From NCBI RefSeq assembly GCF_949987535.1, contig NC_080067.1, positions 51,644,910 through 51,708,909 on the forward strand: a stretch of DNA of 64,000 bases. The letters are read 5' to 3'. Source of the stretch: Balaenoptera acutorostrata (taxonomy: Eukaryota > Chordata > Mammalia > Artiodactyla > Balaenopteridae). Numbering within the stretch: the stretch's first letter is position 1; each line of letters begins with the position of its first letter. Under the pieces are notes generated by a model, which was not told where the DNA came from, did no database searches, and worked only from the letters and a program-made list of their open reading frames with translations. A program made the position numbers and the translations under genes. Shown one piece after another: positions 13,340 to 25,771 of this stretch.

Positions 13340-13590
13340 AGAAACTGCAAGAATAGTGCTCAGGAGTGCAGATGCTAAAGACAGATGGTCATGTTCAAAC
13401 CCTGGCCCTGCTGCATATTTGCTGTGAGGCATTATGCCATTCATTAACATCTCTATTTCTCCATTATTATCTGTAACATGGATAATAATAGTACATTCCT
13501 TGAAAGATTGATGGCATGATTCAATTTTACTAATATTTATAAGGTGCTCAGCACCATGCCTGTCATATTGCCAGGTAGTATGTAAATTGA
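13340..13590 (+). repeat. MIR-like SINE
   Basis: The segments 'ttcaaaccctggccctgctgc', 'gtaacatggataataatagta', 'aaggtgctcagcaccatgcctg' and the end at 'gccaggtagta' reproduce the order of a fairly complete MIR, with moderate divergence. Confidence 0.6.
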
Positions 13591-13914
13591 GGAGTATTAT
13601 TGCATTTTATAATCAATGTTTGTTTCAGTTAACCATTTTAAAAAACATCTTTCACACTTTACCTTCTTGCATCTCTTATCTTCAATTTTGGATAATTTCC
13701 CTTAAGAGTTTTGAATCTTTAAATGGAAACATTAGGGGCAAACTCTGTTTCTGTTTGCTAAAAATGTCATTTCACCATCCTTTCTTATATGCCATGTGTC
13801 TTCATACAGAATTATAGTTTGTATTCTCTGAAAACACAAATGATATTACTGTAATGTCCCCAAGCTTCAATTTTTACTGTTAAAAAGTTAATTATAAGTA
13901 TAATTGCTCTTCCT

Positions 13915-14860
13915 TGGAGATGTCTCTCTCTCTGTTCTTCATACACATACATTTCTTTCTTTCTTTAGTTCTTTTTGTTTTGTTTTGTTTCTTTGAAATG
14001 TTGAGGATTCAGTACCATCTATCTAGGTGTGGATTATGTATCTTTACTTTGCTTGGAATCCATTGAGTTCCTAAAGTGTGGGATTGATGACTTTCTCCAA
14101 TTCTAAAAAAATGACAGCCATTATTTCTTAAAGTCCTGAATCCTTCTAACTCTTTATTGTCTCCTGTTAGGAAGTTTGGTAGATTGTCTCCTAACTTATT
14201 TTCCATATTTTCTCTTTTTTTCCTCATTCTGTGTTTTCTTTCAGAATAATTTTAATATTCCTTAATCATTTGACTATTCTTTATATATTTAGATATAGAT
14301 ATATAATAGATATTCCAGATCACTATTTTTCTGTTCTGCTGTATATAATCTGCTACTTCATCTGTTTTAGTTTCAAATTGTAATGATTCTTTTTTATTCC
14401 TATTCAATTATTTCTTAAATCTATTTAATCATCACTTCTGGTCTTTTGTTTCTTCATTATGTTTCAAACTTCCCTTTTTATTTCTTTAAACTTAATGTCT
14501 TGTTATATCCTTAAACTGGTTTATATCTTGTGCCTAATAATTCCAAAATTTGAGACCATTTTCTGTTGTTTCTTCTGGCTTTCATTCTTTTCCCTTTAGT
14601 GTAATCTCAGTTTTGACTGTTTCCTTGGATCTTTAGCTATGGAAATTATAGGAGACCTCTATTAAAGTTTCATTCCTCCAGAAAGATTTTCAATTGCTTT
14701 TACGGATCACCTAGAGGTATTTTCAGCCCTTTTTATTCACTTCCAAAGTGAATAAAGAGAATTCACTTTGAAATAATTTTTCTCAGTAGGGTTTTTTAAA
14801 CTTGATAGGCAGTATGAGTTCAGAACAAAAATTTCTAGGTGGGCGATGTTGTAGTTTTAA
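13915..14860 (-). repeat. Old L1 remnant, antisense
   Basis: This T-rich stretch ('tttcttcattatgtttcaaact', 'tccttaaactggtttatatctt', 'ccaaaatttgagaccattttctg') resembles the reverse complement of the 3' region of old L1 elements. No coding frame is left. Family placement is uncertain. Confidence 0.38.
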
Positions 14861-16830
14861 ATTATCGTGGGTGATATACAGCACTTATTCTGTACCTTCT
14901 GCCGTACATCAAATATACAAGTGTTGAGGACCACAGCTTTATGCAGGGGCCTTATATTTTACTTCCCCACTATTGGGTCCTAAACTTTATCACCTGTTCC
15001 CCATGCAGCCATCAAAGTGGATCTCAGGAACAGAAGTGGATCTCCAAGTACAGAAATATGAATTTGATCTCAGGAAATGAAAGACTTCAGGACAGAGACA
15101 GGTTTGGGGGCTCATTTTCCTCACTTTCATTCACTTACCCACTTTCCCATCCATTGGGTCTATGCAGATACATTACTACCATACTAGCTCAGCAAAGCCT
15201 TTTCATGTTTTACTCAATCTTTATTTCTTCTTATTAGCAGGGTCACTCAGCATGTTGAAAATAGTCATATTGACAAAGACGTCAGCTAATATTTCTTCAT
15301 AAGGAAAATGTGACTTGAAACTCTTCTTTGTCTTCAGGATTTTGGGCTAAAAACTGTTTCTGTCACACTTCAGAATGCAGTCCTGAAAGTTAAAAGTATT
15401 TAATTCTGGAGTAGCCATTTAAATTGGGACAGCCAAATAGGTCTCTGAAGAATTAAGGGCAAAAACATTTAACTCTTTATTTTAGTAGAGGCGTGTATAG
15501 GCTATTCTCCCAGTTATTTTTGTTCATATTTCTACCTCTTAGTACCCATAAAATAAAAATCATAAAACTAAATTATATAATTAAAATGCAATTGAAAGAA
15601 TTCATTGAGGTGCAAGTTACCACCACGGACTGAGGTAAAAAGCTAGAGGATGTCAGGATAAATTCAAATAAATAAAACTGATACTTTGGTATTGAAAAGG
15701 AAGTTGGGGCCAAATGGGGCCCTATTCATAGGCCAGAACTTATCCTGTTTCCGTTTGATTACATCTGATGAGAGGAGGTACTTGGGCTGCTGTAAACTGA
15801 CTGTTAAAAATTATTTTTGATTTACCTGATAAGGTTGATCTAGGGGGTGGTGGTGGGGATAAGAGGTAGTCAGACTAAGCCTACAGGAGATCTATCTCAC
15901 ACTAAGCTCCACAGTGTAAAATGACACCCTGAGAAGAAGATCGACGTTTTCTTTTCTTCACCAATTTGATGCCTACTATCTCTCACAAACATTGAAAACT
16001 TACCTCACTCCAGTAATCCTTTATTTGTTCTATTACTTATTTTTTAATCATGGCTTCTCAGTCTCTACATATCTATGTCTTATTTCTAATTTTATTTTTA
16101 ACTTATCTGACAATAGAGAAAAAAAGTTGTCTATTAATTTATGATGCATGGAATCATGCAATGAATAGACAGTCAGTAAATTTGGTTGACAAATAGTATA
16201 AATGTGGATCAAATTCATATAGGTTTTCTTTATCTCAATGTCCAAATATCTATTAGAAAAGTTTGAAAAAAATGACAATGGAGCTAGTTAGGGTTTGAAA
16301 GTCCATTACCCGAAATACATTGTATTTTTCAACTAGGTTCTTAAACATTGTCATTCTAATTAAAATTTTTAAAGGTTAAATTTTAAAACTTAGAAAAATT
16401 TAATTAATCTATTTATTAAAAAGATATTAATAATCACCTTATGCAATTATTTTCTTTTAACAAAGTGTTTTTCTTACTAGGTAACTAAAATGATTTAATA
16501 AACCAGTTTAAGTTGTATTTAACATAAGTGGTCTAAAGTACATCTACAACAGTGTTATTATCATTGTTTATAGTGGTAAAATTAATAATAAGAAATATTC
16601 CTAAAATTTGTTATATTATGTGTGGAAAATTATAAGTAATCCTGGATCAAAGGACGTGGGACACGAGGGTGGCTAGGAAGGCTAGAAAGTTGAGCAGTTG
16701 ATGACGTCCATATGTGCAGTGAGTGAGTGCTACGGTATTTCTGCTGCTTACATTCACTGAGAGCCTATTATGGGTTAGAATTTTACTAGGGTAAATGTGC
16801 AAGCAATTTAGGCCTTGAGGAGTTAAAAAG
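14861..16830. other. Unassigned region
   Basis: No gene or named repeat can be supported. A 98-codon plus-strand frame at 14,941-15,237 has no recognisable features. Confidence 0.4.
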
Positions 16831-16992
16831 ATGGGGTGGAATAGGGAGGGTGGGAGGGAGGGAGACGCGAGAGGGAAGAGATATGGGAACATATGTATAT
16901 GTATAACTGATTCATTTTGTTATAAAGCAGAAACTAACACACCATTGTAAAGCAATTATACTCCAATAAAGATGTTAAAATTAAAAAAAAAA
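16831..16992 (+). mobile_element. 5'-truncated L1 3' end
   Basis: The terminal about 160 bp of a cetartiodactyl-type L1 3' UTR are present: a G-rich gggagggtgggagggaggg segment, 'agatatgggaacatatgtatatg', 'ataaagcagaaactaacac' and 'ccaataaagatgtt' with the AATAAA signal, then an A-rich tail. The same sequence is seen in reverse at 46,748-47,157. The target-site duplication is short or unclear. This 3' end differs from that of the full-length L1 at 25.8-32.8 kb. Confidence 0.88.
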
Positions 16993-18734
16993 GAGTAATG
17001 ACTTAATTAGTTTTAACTTTTAAAAGATTTATCTGGAAACCATTTGAAGATTGTTTTAAAAGCAATTGTACATTTGAGAGGGTAAAACTGACATCAGATA
17101 AAAGTAACTGGACCAACATAATCTTTTCATTTAAAAGATAAATTAAGTCAATAGCAGATAGAATGGGGTAAGAGCTTCAGATCTGAGAAGCATTCCAAAG
17201 GTTGAATGGACAGTGCTATCGACTGATCCAAGAGGGTAAAGAACACTGATTTCTTGGTGCTCATAAAAGGATTATCACACAATGACATATATTCTTCAGA
17301 AAAGGGGATATAAATGTCTACAGAAAAGGGGATGTAAATGTCTCCAGAATATAAGTGGAAGAGATTCTTGATGGGTTGGGATAGACTTGCAGTTTTCTAT
17401 CTACACTTTTTTTAAAAAAGAATCATATCTTTCAAATAAAACCTAATGAATAAAATGGATGATACAAGTATTTTATTAGTATAAGTTTTTATGTGCATTC
17501 ATATTTGTTTAAAATAAAGTCAATTAAAAATTTTTAAGTTTTGATTAAAACAAATTGTCAAATTGGGGGTTTTGCAAAAAAGTTGCTATGCAACATCAAC
17601 TGCCCTATAAAATTTATTCCTATATTTTATTTTGGTTTTGCGTATTGAAAAAATTAATTCACCTAGATATAGAGTTTTGTGTCATAACGATATTGTCAAA
17701 ATCTCACCTTGCATAAATTCAACTAAGCTGCGATGACAGGGTAATCTTTATTCTGAATTCTAAAGAAAAACAAATTTATGAGAAGGATTTAATGTGTTTT
17801 TGGTCTTCATGTGCTAAAATTATATACACAATATACTTGTGTTGTAATCACTACCATTTTAAAAAGAGGTAATACGTTTCAAATGGATTTGATTGAATAG
17901 ATTTGGAGCTCCTAAATTACCTATGGAAATCAATGATTCTGTCCAGCAAGACTTAAAACATAGACATTAAGCTTCTTGCTTGTCAGAGATTTGAAAGGGA
18001 TTTATTCCCTGTATATCTCCATACAACCCATGATTGTTTGAACAACAAGTCCTCGAGCAATGGCTCAGCAGTGATCAGAACCAGAGCACACAAGGCAAAC
18101 AAGAAGCGTTTGGCTGGTCCTTGCCTTTGGTGCAAAGTATCTTACCTATAGTTTCTACTATAACAGTGAATTTTTAAAAAGCAAGTAGATAATATTATTT
18201 ATTTTTAAAATGTGGGCACTACTTTTCAAGGGTATGAAGAAGTAGAGGAATATTTAATTACTAAAAATGCCATTCCAGAAATTCCAGTTTCTGATAATAG
18301 CAGAGTAGCCTGTATTGCACTAAGTGTCTTGCCATAACTAATTCTAACATTGGGAAAATATATCTTTTAAACTGTTTTAAAGCACTGGGGTATTACCAAA
18401 AGCTAGCAGAAACTAAAGTGCTTTAACCCTTGAAAGATGGGAAACATACTGGGTGAGATTCACATGTATGCAGTTTTTTCCCCTGGGGGTATATTCTGGC
18501 TGGTTTTGAAAGGAAAAGCTGAAGCAGGCAGCCAAAAATTACTGGATCAAGAAGCCAGACCCTAGAGTTGAGTTGCCAGAACAGGGAGAAAAAGGGAAGG
18601 GAGCTCTGTAAGAAGGGAGCCAAAGAGGAGACAACTCATAAACATCAAGGGGATAATAAAAATAATACAGTCTGGTCCATTCCAATATATGTCTTAATCT
18701 TTTGATGGTTAAAATATTGTCATTGATGACCTTA
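16993..18734. other. Unassigned AT-rich region with a 24-bp duplication
   Basis: No gene is recognised. A 24-bp unit beginning cagaaaaggggat is present twice in tandem at 17,297-17,344 with small differences. Confidence 0.45.
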
Positions 18735-19227
18735 TTTTGGCAGGCAAAATTCTAAGATGACCCCCATCAAATCTTCACTCTGATTTTAACACCATCTATA
18801 TGATATTTTGTTCCCATGATTAAGCTATAGTTCACACATAGTTGAATTTGATTACATGAGCTCTTTAAATCTGAGTCTAGATGTCAGAGACTCCAAGTGT
18901 AAAAGGGATTTGATGCCGGAGACATTCTGTGTTGTTGGCTTTGAAATGGAGCCACATGCAAGGAATGCAGGCAGTCTCTAGGAGCTGCATGTAACTCTGA
19001 CCCACAGTCACAAGGAACTACCGCAGCTACCTGAGCTTGGTAAAAGACTCCAAGCTACTGATGAGAACACATCTGGCTGACGGCTTGATTTCAGCTTTGT
19101 AAGACGGTGAGCTGAAAACCAGCCATACAACGTAAAAACTTCTAACCTGTGAGATAATGAATGTATTTTTTTAAACCACAAAGTGTGTAGTAATTTGTTG
19201 CACAGCAACGGAAAACGAATAACACCC
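18735..19227 (+). repeat. Ancient LTR-like dispersed repeat
   Basis: The segments 'ggcaggcaaaattctaagatg', 'ggagccacatgcaaggaatgcaggc', 'ctaacctgtgagataatgaatg' and the ending 'taatttgttgcacagcaacggaaaacgaataac' match a common old mammalian repeat that ends in 'gtggtaatttgttacagcag...aatac'. I recall the family pattern but not its name with certainty. The minus-strand open frame at 19,008-19,235 is a shadow. Confidence 0.5.
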
Positions 19228-19712
19228 AAATTCAATAAAAAATGTCAAGAAAGAATTGTCAAAATTGAAGGTCTGTAGTGAAACCACTTTATCATTATTG
19301 CAGGGCCACCATGGCACTAGATCAAATTTAGGTATAACCCATTTGTTTACTCAGTTGGGGTCATTGACAGATTGTGGAGAGGAAAACAATTGACTTTTGA
19401 GAATCAAACATAGGAATTAAATATATTCTGCTCATAAACAGAAGTGGAGAATTTATAAAATCAGTTTAAAGTCTAGGTTGCCACTATAGCTATTTATTTT
19501 AAATTTGAGATTTTGCTGAGAGGAATAATATAATCATGATGCAAAGAAGTTGGAAATAGAGAGAAGAGGGGGAAAAGCACGGAGCTTAAATATATTTGTT
19601 CTACATTAGTTCATGATAGAATGTTGGACATTTCCATCAGAGATATTTTTCTGTTGTAAGGGTTATATATTGTATCAACAAGGATTTGTATAGGCACTTT
19701 ATAACTGAGTCA

Positions 19713-19742
<30 letters not shown>
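19713..19742. repeat. (CA)n microsatellite
   Basis: A pure CA run of about 15 units, followed by a degenerate CA-rich tail to about 19,781. Confidence 0.95.
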
Positions 19743-19745
<3 letters not shown>

Positions 19746-19789
19746 AAAACACATACACACATGCATGCCCTCACACACACAAATTAGTA

Positions 19790-20090
19790 ATCCTTTTTAT
19801 TTTTAATATAATGACTTTTTAGTGTTATTTCATGGGCTTCAAAACAATTATTTCAATGCCTACCTAGTATTTTATTGAGTGGATGGATAATATGTTACTT
19901 AAATATATTTATGTTGTTGGGGATTTAGTATTTTAATCTTTACATTGTTAATCATGCCAATTTATATCAGCATGCAGAATATTGTTTTTCCATTTGGGGG
20001 GAGGGTTCCTTAAAATAAATGCCTAGAAATGAAATACTATATTAAAATATCTGAACACTAGCTTTTTCTTAAGGGACTCACCAATAATAA
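19790..20090 (-). repeat. Possible old LINE fragment, antisense
   Basis: 'ccttaaaataaatgcctagaaatgaaatactat' at the right side resembles the reverse-strand LINE phrase normally read as 'taggataaattcctagaagtgg'. The rest is strongly diverged. Weak call. Confidence 0.35.
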
Positions 20091-20499
20091 TTTATATTAT
20101 CATTTCTACTAGAACAACTGAGGGCACTAATCTTTTGAGAGAAGGAGTAAATGATTGGAAAATAATAAATTAATTGACAAATATAGCACTCTGGAAATTT
20201 CAACAATTAGAAACGACAGAGTAGCTTCTCTCAGACTAACCATTTGCCAATAATAATTCTGAACTTTGGGAGGTGATATCTAAGGGGGGACCTGTTTAAA
20301 CCACTGGAGAGTTACGAAAAGAATGTATATAGAAACTAAAAGGAATTTTACTCAAAAATAAGGGAACTGCAGTACATGAGATCAACATTTGCACAGATTT
20401 TTTTTCCCTAAGAATATTACCTAGAACCATATGAAGCATGACACCATAAACTTGCTGGCTTGAGGAGTCAGAACCTAGAACTGACAACTGCCAGAGCAG

Positions 20500-23310
20500 C
20501 TAGAAATTAAGGGTACAAATCCCAGTAAAGAGGAAGTCACAGAGAAAAATACACTGCGTGCATATAAACTCTCCTCAAATTCTAAAACAGAGATGCACAT
20601 GTGTTGGGCAAGTCTCCAAGGAGCCCTGAAGGAAAATAAGAGCTGGGAGGCTGAAAGAGCTCAGTAGAGATTTCAACAGCTGACCACTGTGAGGGAGACA
20701 AGATTTGTACTTTGATTCTTGCCAATTATATGAAAAGCTAGTAAGATTGATACCACGTCCCAGAACTAAAGGATATGCCTTAGGGCAATACTAACAAAGC
20801 TTAACACAAAGTGTCCACAAGATCAAGGTGATTAGTTCATACAATGTTACCAAAAAAAAAAAAAAAAAAGACAACAACAAAAACTCATCATTTTTCAGAG
20901 AAAAGAAACAAAATCCAGGATCTTACAATGCTAGTATACAAGAATTACTTATAAATGCACAGAAGCTAGAAAATATGGCTCAGGAATAATAAATAATATC
21001 AATAAATGAAAGTAGATTCAGAGATAAATGTTGAGCCTGGAATAAGAATTTTAAAATAAATATGAAAAACATATTTTAAAAACTCCACAAATATTTATAT
21101 AATGAGAAAAAAGTTTGGAAATTTCAGGACAGATATGGTAGCTGTAAAATAGTAATAATCCTAGAACTGAAACTATTACTAGAATTAAAATTCATTAGGT
21201 ATAATTGAGAAAAGATTGGATAAAATAAAAGAAAATATTAGCAAACTTTAATGCTAGTCAGTAGATATCGTCCAAACAGAAGTAAAGAGAGAAAAAATAT
21301 TGAAAAGAAATAAGCAGACTCTAAATGACCTCTGGGACAAGTGTTAGGCAGCCTGATTTCCATATACTCGGAGTCTTAGAAGGATATAAGAGCAAGAAAG
21401 GGGAAGATAAAAGAAGATAAATTAGTCAACATTTTCCCAAACTGTAAACAAATAGTATTCACTGATCTATTTTGCAAGCAAGATAAATACTGAGGAAACC
21501 AAAGTTTAGGAGAATAAGGAAGCCAAACTGTTAAAGCATAAAGAAAAAAACAATATTAAAAGTAGCCAGAGGAAAAAAAAGACACATAACGTACAGGAAA
21601 ACAACCATAAGAAGTAGAACTGGAAAACAGAACATCTTTAAAGTACAAAAATAAAAATAAAAAAGAAATTAAGAAAATTAAGAATCTAGAATTCTATATC
21701 TACAGAAAATGTCTTTTTCAAAAACGGAAGGAATCATGAAGCGATTTTCTGAGAAGACATGTCGCTCACAGAAAAATGCTAGGGGATGTTGTTCAGGCTG
21801 AAGTGAAAAGGTATCTCATAGAAATCCAGATATAAAGGAAGGAAAGATACCACGCAAATGCCAAGATAAGAAAGCTGATGTGACTATATTAATACCAGAA
21901 AGGTAGAGCTCAAGATTAGTTGTACTACGAGTTAAAGAGGATCATTACATAACAGCATGATTAAAAGGGCAGTTCATCAAGAAGACCTAAGGATTCTAAA
22001 TTTTTATACACCTGGTAATAGAGCTTCAGAAGACATGAAGCAGAAATAAAGGGAGAAATAGACAAATACATAATCATATTTGAAAATTATATTCTCATTA
22101 ATTGATAGAACAAGTACCTTCAATTCAGTAAATATTTAGAAGATTTGCATAACACTATAGACCAACTTTACCTAATTAATAGTTGCAAAATACTCCATCC
22201 TACAACTGCAGAATACACATCCTTTTCAAGTTCACATGGAATGTTCACAAAGACAGACCACATGCTGGAGCATAAAACAATAAATTTTATATGGTTGAAA
22301 TCATATACAGCATATTTCTAACCATAAGAATATTATATTAGAAATAAAAATAAAAGAAATATAAAGCTCAGATACTTAAATATTTGTTATGTAAGTAATA
22401 GCATACTTTTAAAAATAACACTCATAAGTCAAAGAAGAAATCACAAGGGAAATTTTTTAAATTGTTTAAAGTTATATTCCATTTACAGTTATAAAATATT
22501 GTATGGGATTAAGAGGTACAAACTACTATGTATAAAATAAATAAGCTATAAGAATATATTGTACAACACAGGGAATGTGGCAAAATTCTTTAATAGACAT
22601 GTTAAAATGATGATACAGGCAATGGCTAATGAATACTGAAAATATATTCCACATTTTTAGCCATTAAAAAATGCAAATTAATCCACAATGAGATGCAATC
22701 AAAACTCACCAATATGGTCAAAATTTAAAAGGTGAAAATAGCAAGTGCTGTTGAAGATATGAAACAACAAAAACTCTCAATATGTTGTTTGGCAGGGTCC
22801 CAAAGAGTCAAGCACACACCAACGAGCAACCCAGAAATTCTACTCCTAGGTATTTACCCAAAAGGAATGAAAACATATGAATGTACAGAGCAAATTTATT
22901 CATAATAGTACATAAAATACCATAATGGCTATCAACAGGTGAATGGCCAAAAGAAGAAACTGAGGTATGTCCATAAAATGGGAATAATATTTGGCAGTTG
23001 AAAGGAATACACTACTGAAGCATTATTTTGAGTGAAAGAATCCAGGGAACAAAAAGGTGTGCACACAATGTTATTCCACTTGTATGGATTCCAACTAAGC
23101 TAAGGTGATAGAGAGGAAAATAGTTGTCTCTGAGAAAGGGAAGGGATTAATTATAAAGGAATATGAGGGTACTTTCTGGGGCAATGCTAATGTTTTCTGT
23201 CTGGGCAGGGATGGAGATATGACAAGTGTAATCATTGTAATTACATAAAAATATGTATCCATTTGAAAAAATTTTTAAAACACAAAAATCTGTGCGTTTC
23301 ACTGTGTATA
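20500..23310 (+). repeat. Decayed old L1 (L1M-like) with 5' UTR, ORF1 and ORF2 remnants
   Basis: Reading left to right: a 5' UTR-like part (20.55-20.85 kb); an A-run at 20,850-20,869; an ORF1-like stretch ('aagtagccagaggaaaaaaaagac', 'gaattctatatctacagaaaat'); and an endonuclease-region remnant near 22,200-22,290 ('acacatccttttcaagttcacatgg'), the counterpart of 28,270-28,320 in the young L1. A distal ORF2 part follows at 22,800-23,000 ('ctactcctaggtatttaccc', 'atcaacaggtgaatggccaaa'), then a 3' UTR. The reading frames are broken throughout, and sequence between about 22,480 and 22,780 seems to replace most of ORF2 by deletion. The copy is old. Confidence 0.6.
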
Positions 23311-23648
23311 AATATCTAAACTATAATATAAAGTTAGTTTTAAACTAACTTTATGATTAAATAATTTTTACTTGCAGTTATGTAATTAGATTGTGTCAAA
23401 TATTTTAACTGTATTTGTGTTTCAGTTTACTTGTTTTTATTACCTTATAATCCTTTGTGCATATATCTATTTTCTTATTTATTTATATTTCTTAATATAT
23501 ACGATACACTTACTATTTATTTAACTTATTATTACACATAATGTCCAAGTCTGTTTACATTATTATAACTCTTTAATGAAATTTTAAATCTTTATATTCA
23601 TTTCCTTATGATTTCTTCTTCTGTTTGTAAGCATAAGAAGTCTTTCCC

Positions 23649-23948
23649 GGGCTTCCCTGGTGGCACAGTGGTTGAGAATCTGCCTGCCAATGCAGAGGAC
23701 ACGGGTTCGAGCCCTGGTCTGGGAAGATCCCACATGCCACGGAGCAACTAGGCCCGTGAGCCACAACTACTGAGCCTGCGCGTCTGGAGCCTGTGCTCCG
23801 CAACAAGAGAGGCCGCGATAGTGAGAGGCCCGTGCACCGCGATGAAGAGTGGCCCCCACTTGCCGCAACTAGAGAAAGCCCTTGCACAGAAACGAAGACC
23901 CAACACAGCCAAAAATAAATAAAAAATAAATTAATTAATTTTTAAAAA
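23649..23948 (+). mobile_element. CHR-2 type tRNA-derived SINE
   Basis: A nearly full-length element: head gggcttccctggtggcac, A box, B box ggttcgagccc, body with gagaggccgcgatagtgagagg, and an AAATAAATAAA-type tail. Perfect 11-bp target-site duplications, aagtctttccc, lie at 23,638-23,648 and 23,949-23,959. CpGs are partly retained, so the copy is fairly young. The minus-strand open frames over it are shadows. Confidence 0.92.
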
Positions 23949-23959
23949 AAGTCTTTCCC

Positions 23960-25249
23960 TACAAGAGATTTGGTAAATATTCTTCTTTAATACCTCCTTG
24001 CTATCGAGCATTTTTCATATTAAACTTAATTCCTCTGGAATTTATTTCTCTTGTATGTTGGAATAAAGAATGTCAATTAGGTTTTTTTTTTTTCAGATTT
24101 CTAGTCAATTGTGGCTTTTATCTATTGATGAACAAACAGTCTTGAGTAAAATAAAGTTTATTTCCTGGCTATTTCAGTGAACTGTCTATTGCAATAAAAA
24201 TACCCCAAATCTTAGCTATTATAATTGTATAAGGTATTTATTTTAAAAAAAGTAATTCTCTCATTACTCGTCTTCAGTCAGAATTTACTTCTATGATCCC
24301 ACCTCTTTATTCTGTCAGAATAATGTTAAAGTCTTTGTATCAATGTAAATAAATGCCATTGGAAATTTCTTTAAAAAGAAAATTTTGAAATCTATATATT
24401 AATTGTAAACTTCTGACATCTTACAGTTTTTGTGTGTGTGTGCCAATTCAGGAACATGAGATCTTTTTCCACTAATTGTTTCCCTTTATGTAACTTAAAA
24501 AGCATTTCATTTTTCCATTTATATATCTGAATTAAATAATTATATTTTCACATTTGAGATGGAAACAGTTTCCATTGTAATTTAATTAGCTTTCAATGGG
24601 ACATAGAAATTAGTTTTGCCCAAATACTTTAACAAGATTGCCTTGCATTTAAAAAAGAAAAGGGTAACACTGATTTCTTGATATAGATTCAAAGTGTTTA
24701 TTAATTTGTGATTTCACTGCATTGTGTACTGTTTTGTACAATATTTGCTTTCTTGTAGTAAATTGAAGTTTCTTCGAAAGTTAGTGTACAATGTTGTAGC
24801 ATTAGATTCCCATATTCCATGGAATGCTAGATAATAAATTTATATTTGTAGGACTTATAGTTCTAATACTTATATTTTATGAAAGTGGAGAGAACTCAAA
24901 AGTTCAGTTTTTATTTCTCAGCAAATCACATCCATATGATTATAGGAAAGCACATCTCTGTGCAGTTAGTTAAGAATAGGAAAAATACACCATAGGAACA
25001 CCAAAAATTTTGAAGAGTTTCTTTAAGATAGCATACAGATAGTATCTGATTAATTGAAATACTAGAACAGAGTGAACCACAGCTCAGAGCCCTGCAATGA
25101 TAAGGCTTTAGTCAGTAGGAAGGTTTTCATAGGTAGAGTCTCCCTAAGAATCTGTGAGTGCAACCATCAGAAGTGGAAAAAAAAAAAAAAAGAAAAGAGG
25201 GGAGAAAACTTGGTGACTTGTTGAAAAAATTGGTCCTAAAGCCACCCAA
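23960..25249. other. Unassigned AT-rich region
   Basis: No gene is recognised. Parts of 23,960-24,140 could be antisense old LINE, but too diverged to call. An A-run lies at about 25,177-25,191. Confidence 0.4.
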
Positions 25250-25755
25250 AGTTCTTTCTGTCCAAGCTACGCTCAGTGGTGATATTTGATCCTAGGCTGA
25301 AGCCAGAGAAGTACTTTCTAACAAATCAAAGCAATTTTCCTAGAAATCCTTGGATTTGCAGGCATGGGGTCCTCCTGATTTTGGCAACTGGGAGGTGAAA
25401 GAAGTGAGTGGCTTCCTGCCTAAGGTAAAATGTGACTTGTGTTGGGATTCCCCAAAAGACACACATATATAAAAAGGCCAACAAAGGCAGATAATAACTA
25501 CAAAACCACCTATGTTAGTCAAACTGATTATTCATTACAAACAAGAAACTGAAGGGAATTAAAAGTTTTCAAAATAAGAACTGATATGAAACTGAAGGAA
25601 ATAAAACTTTCTGGGGGAAAAAAAAGTATTGTACTTGAAAAGATTCTAATTAGTAGCATCAGAGAAATTTGTTAAAACACAGTGCACCTATAAAACAAAA
25701 GTTGGCTGGTTTTAAAATGGAAAAACAATTCAACAAAGAAGAATTCTTAACAATT
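25250..25755 (+). repeat. Old LINE remnant, left part, split by the young L1
   Basis: Phrases such as 'gggattccccaaaagacacac' and 'aagaaactgaagggaattaaaag' have the A-rich composition of old ORF1-bearing LINEs (L1M or HAL1-like). The right half continues after the young L1 at 32,788, so the young element is nested in it. Family is uncertain. Confidence 0.45.
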
Positions 25756-25771
25756 AAAAATACGATGGCCA
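25756..25771 (+). repeat. Target-site duplication, left copy
   Basis: aaaaatacgatggcca, identical over 16 bp to 32,772-32,787. It is preceded by att, giving the L1 endonuclease signature TT/AAAAA. Confidence 0.95.

Noticed and set aside
14941..15237. Plus-strand frame of 98 codons
   Set aside because: No recognisable domain or context; chance frame.
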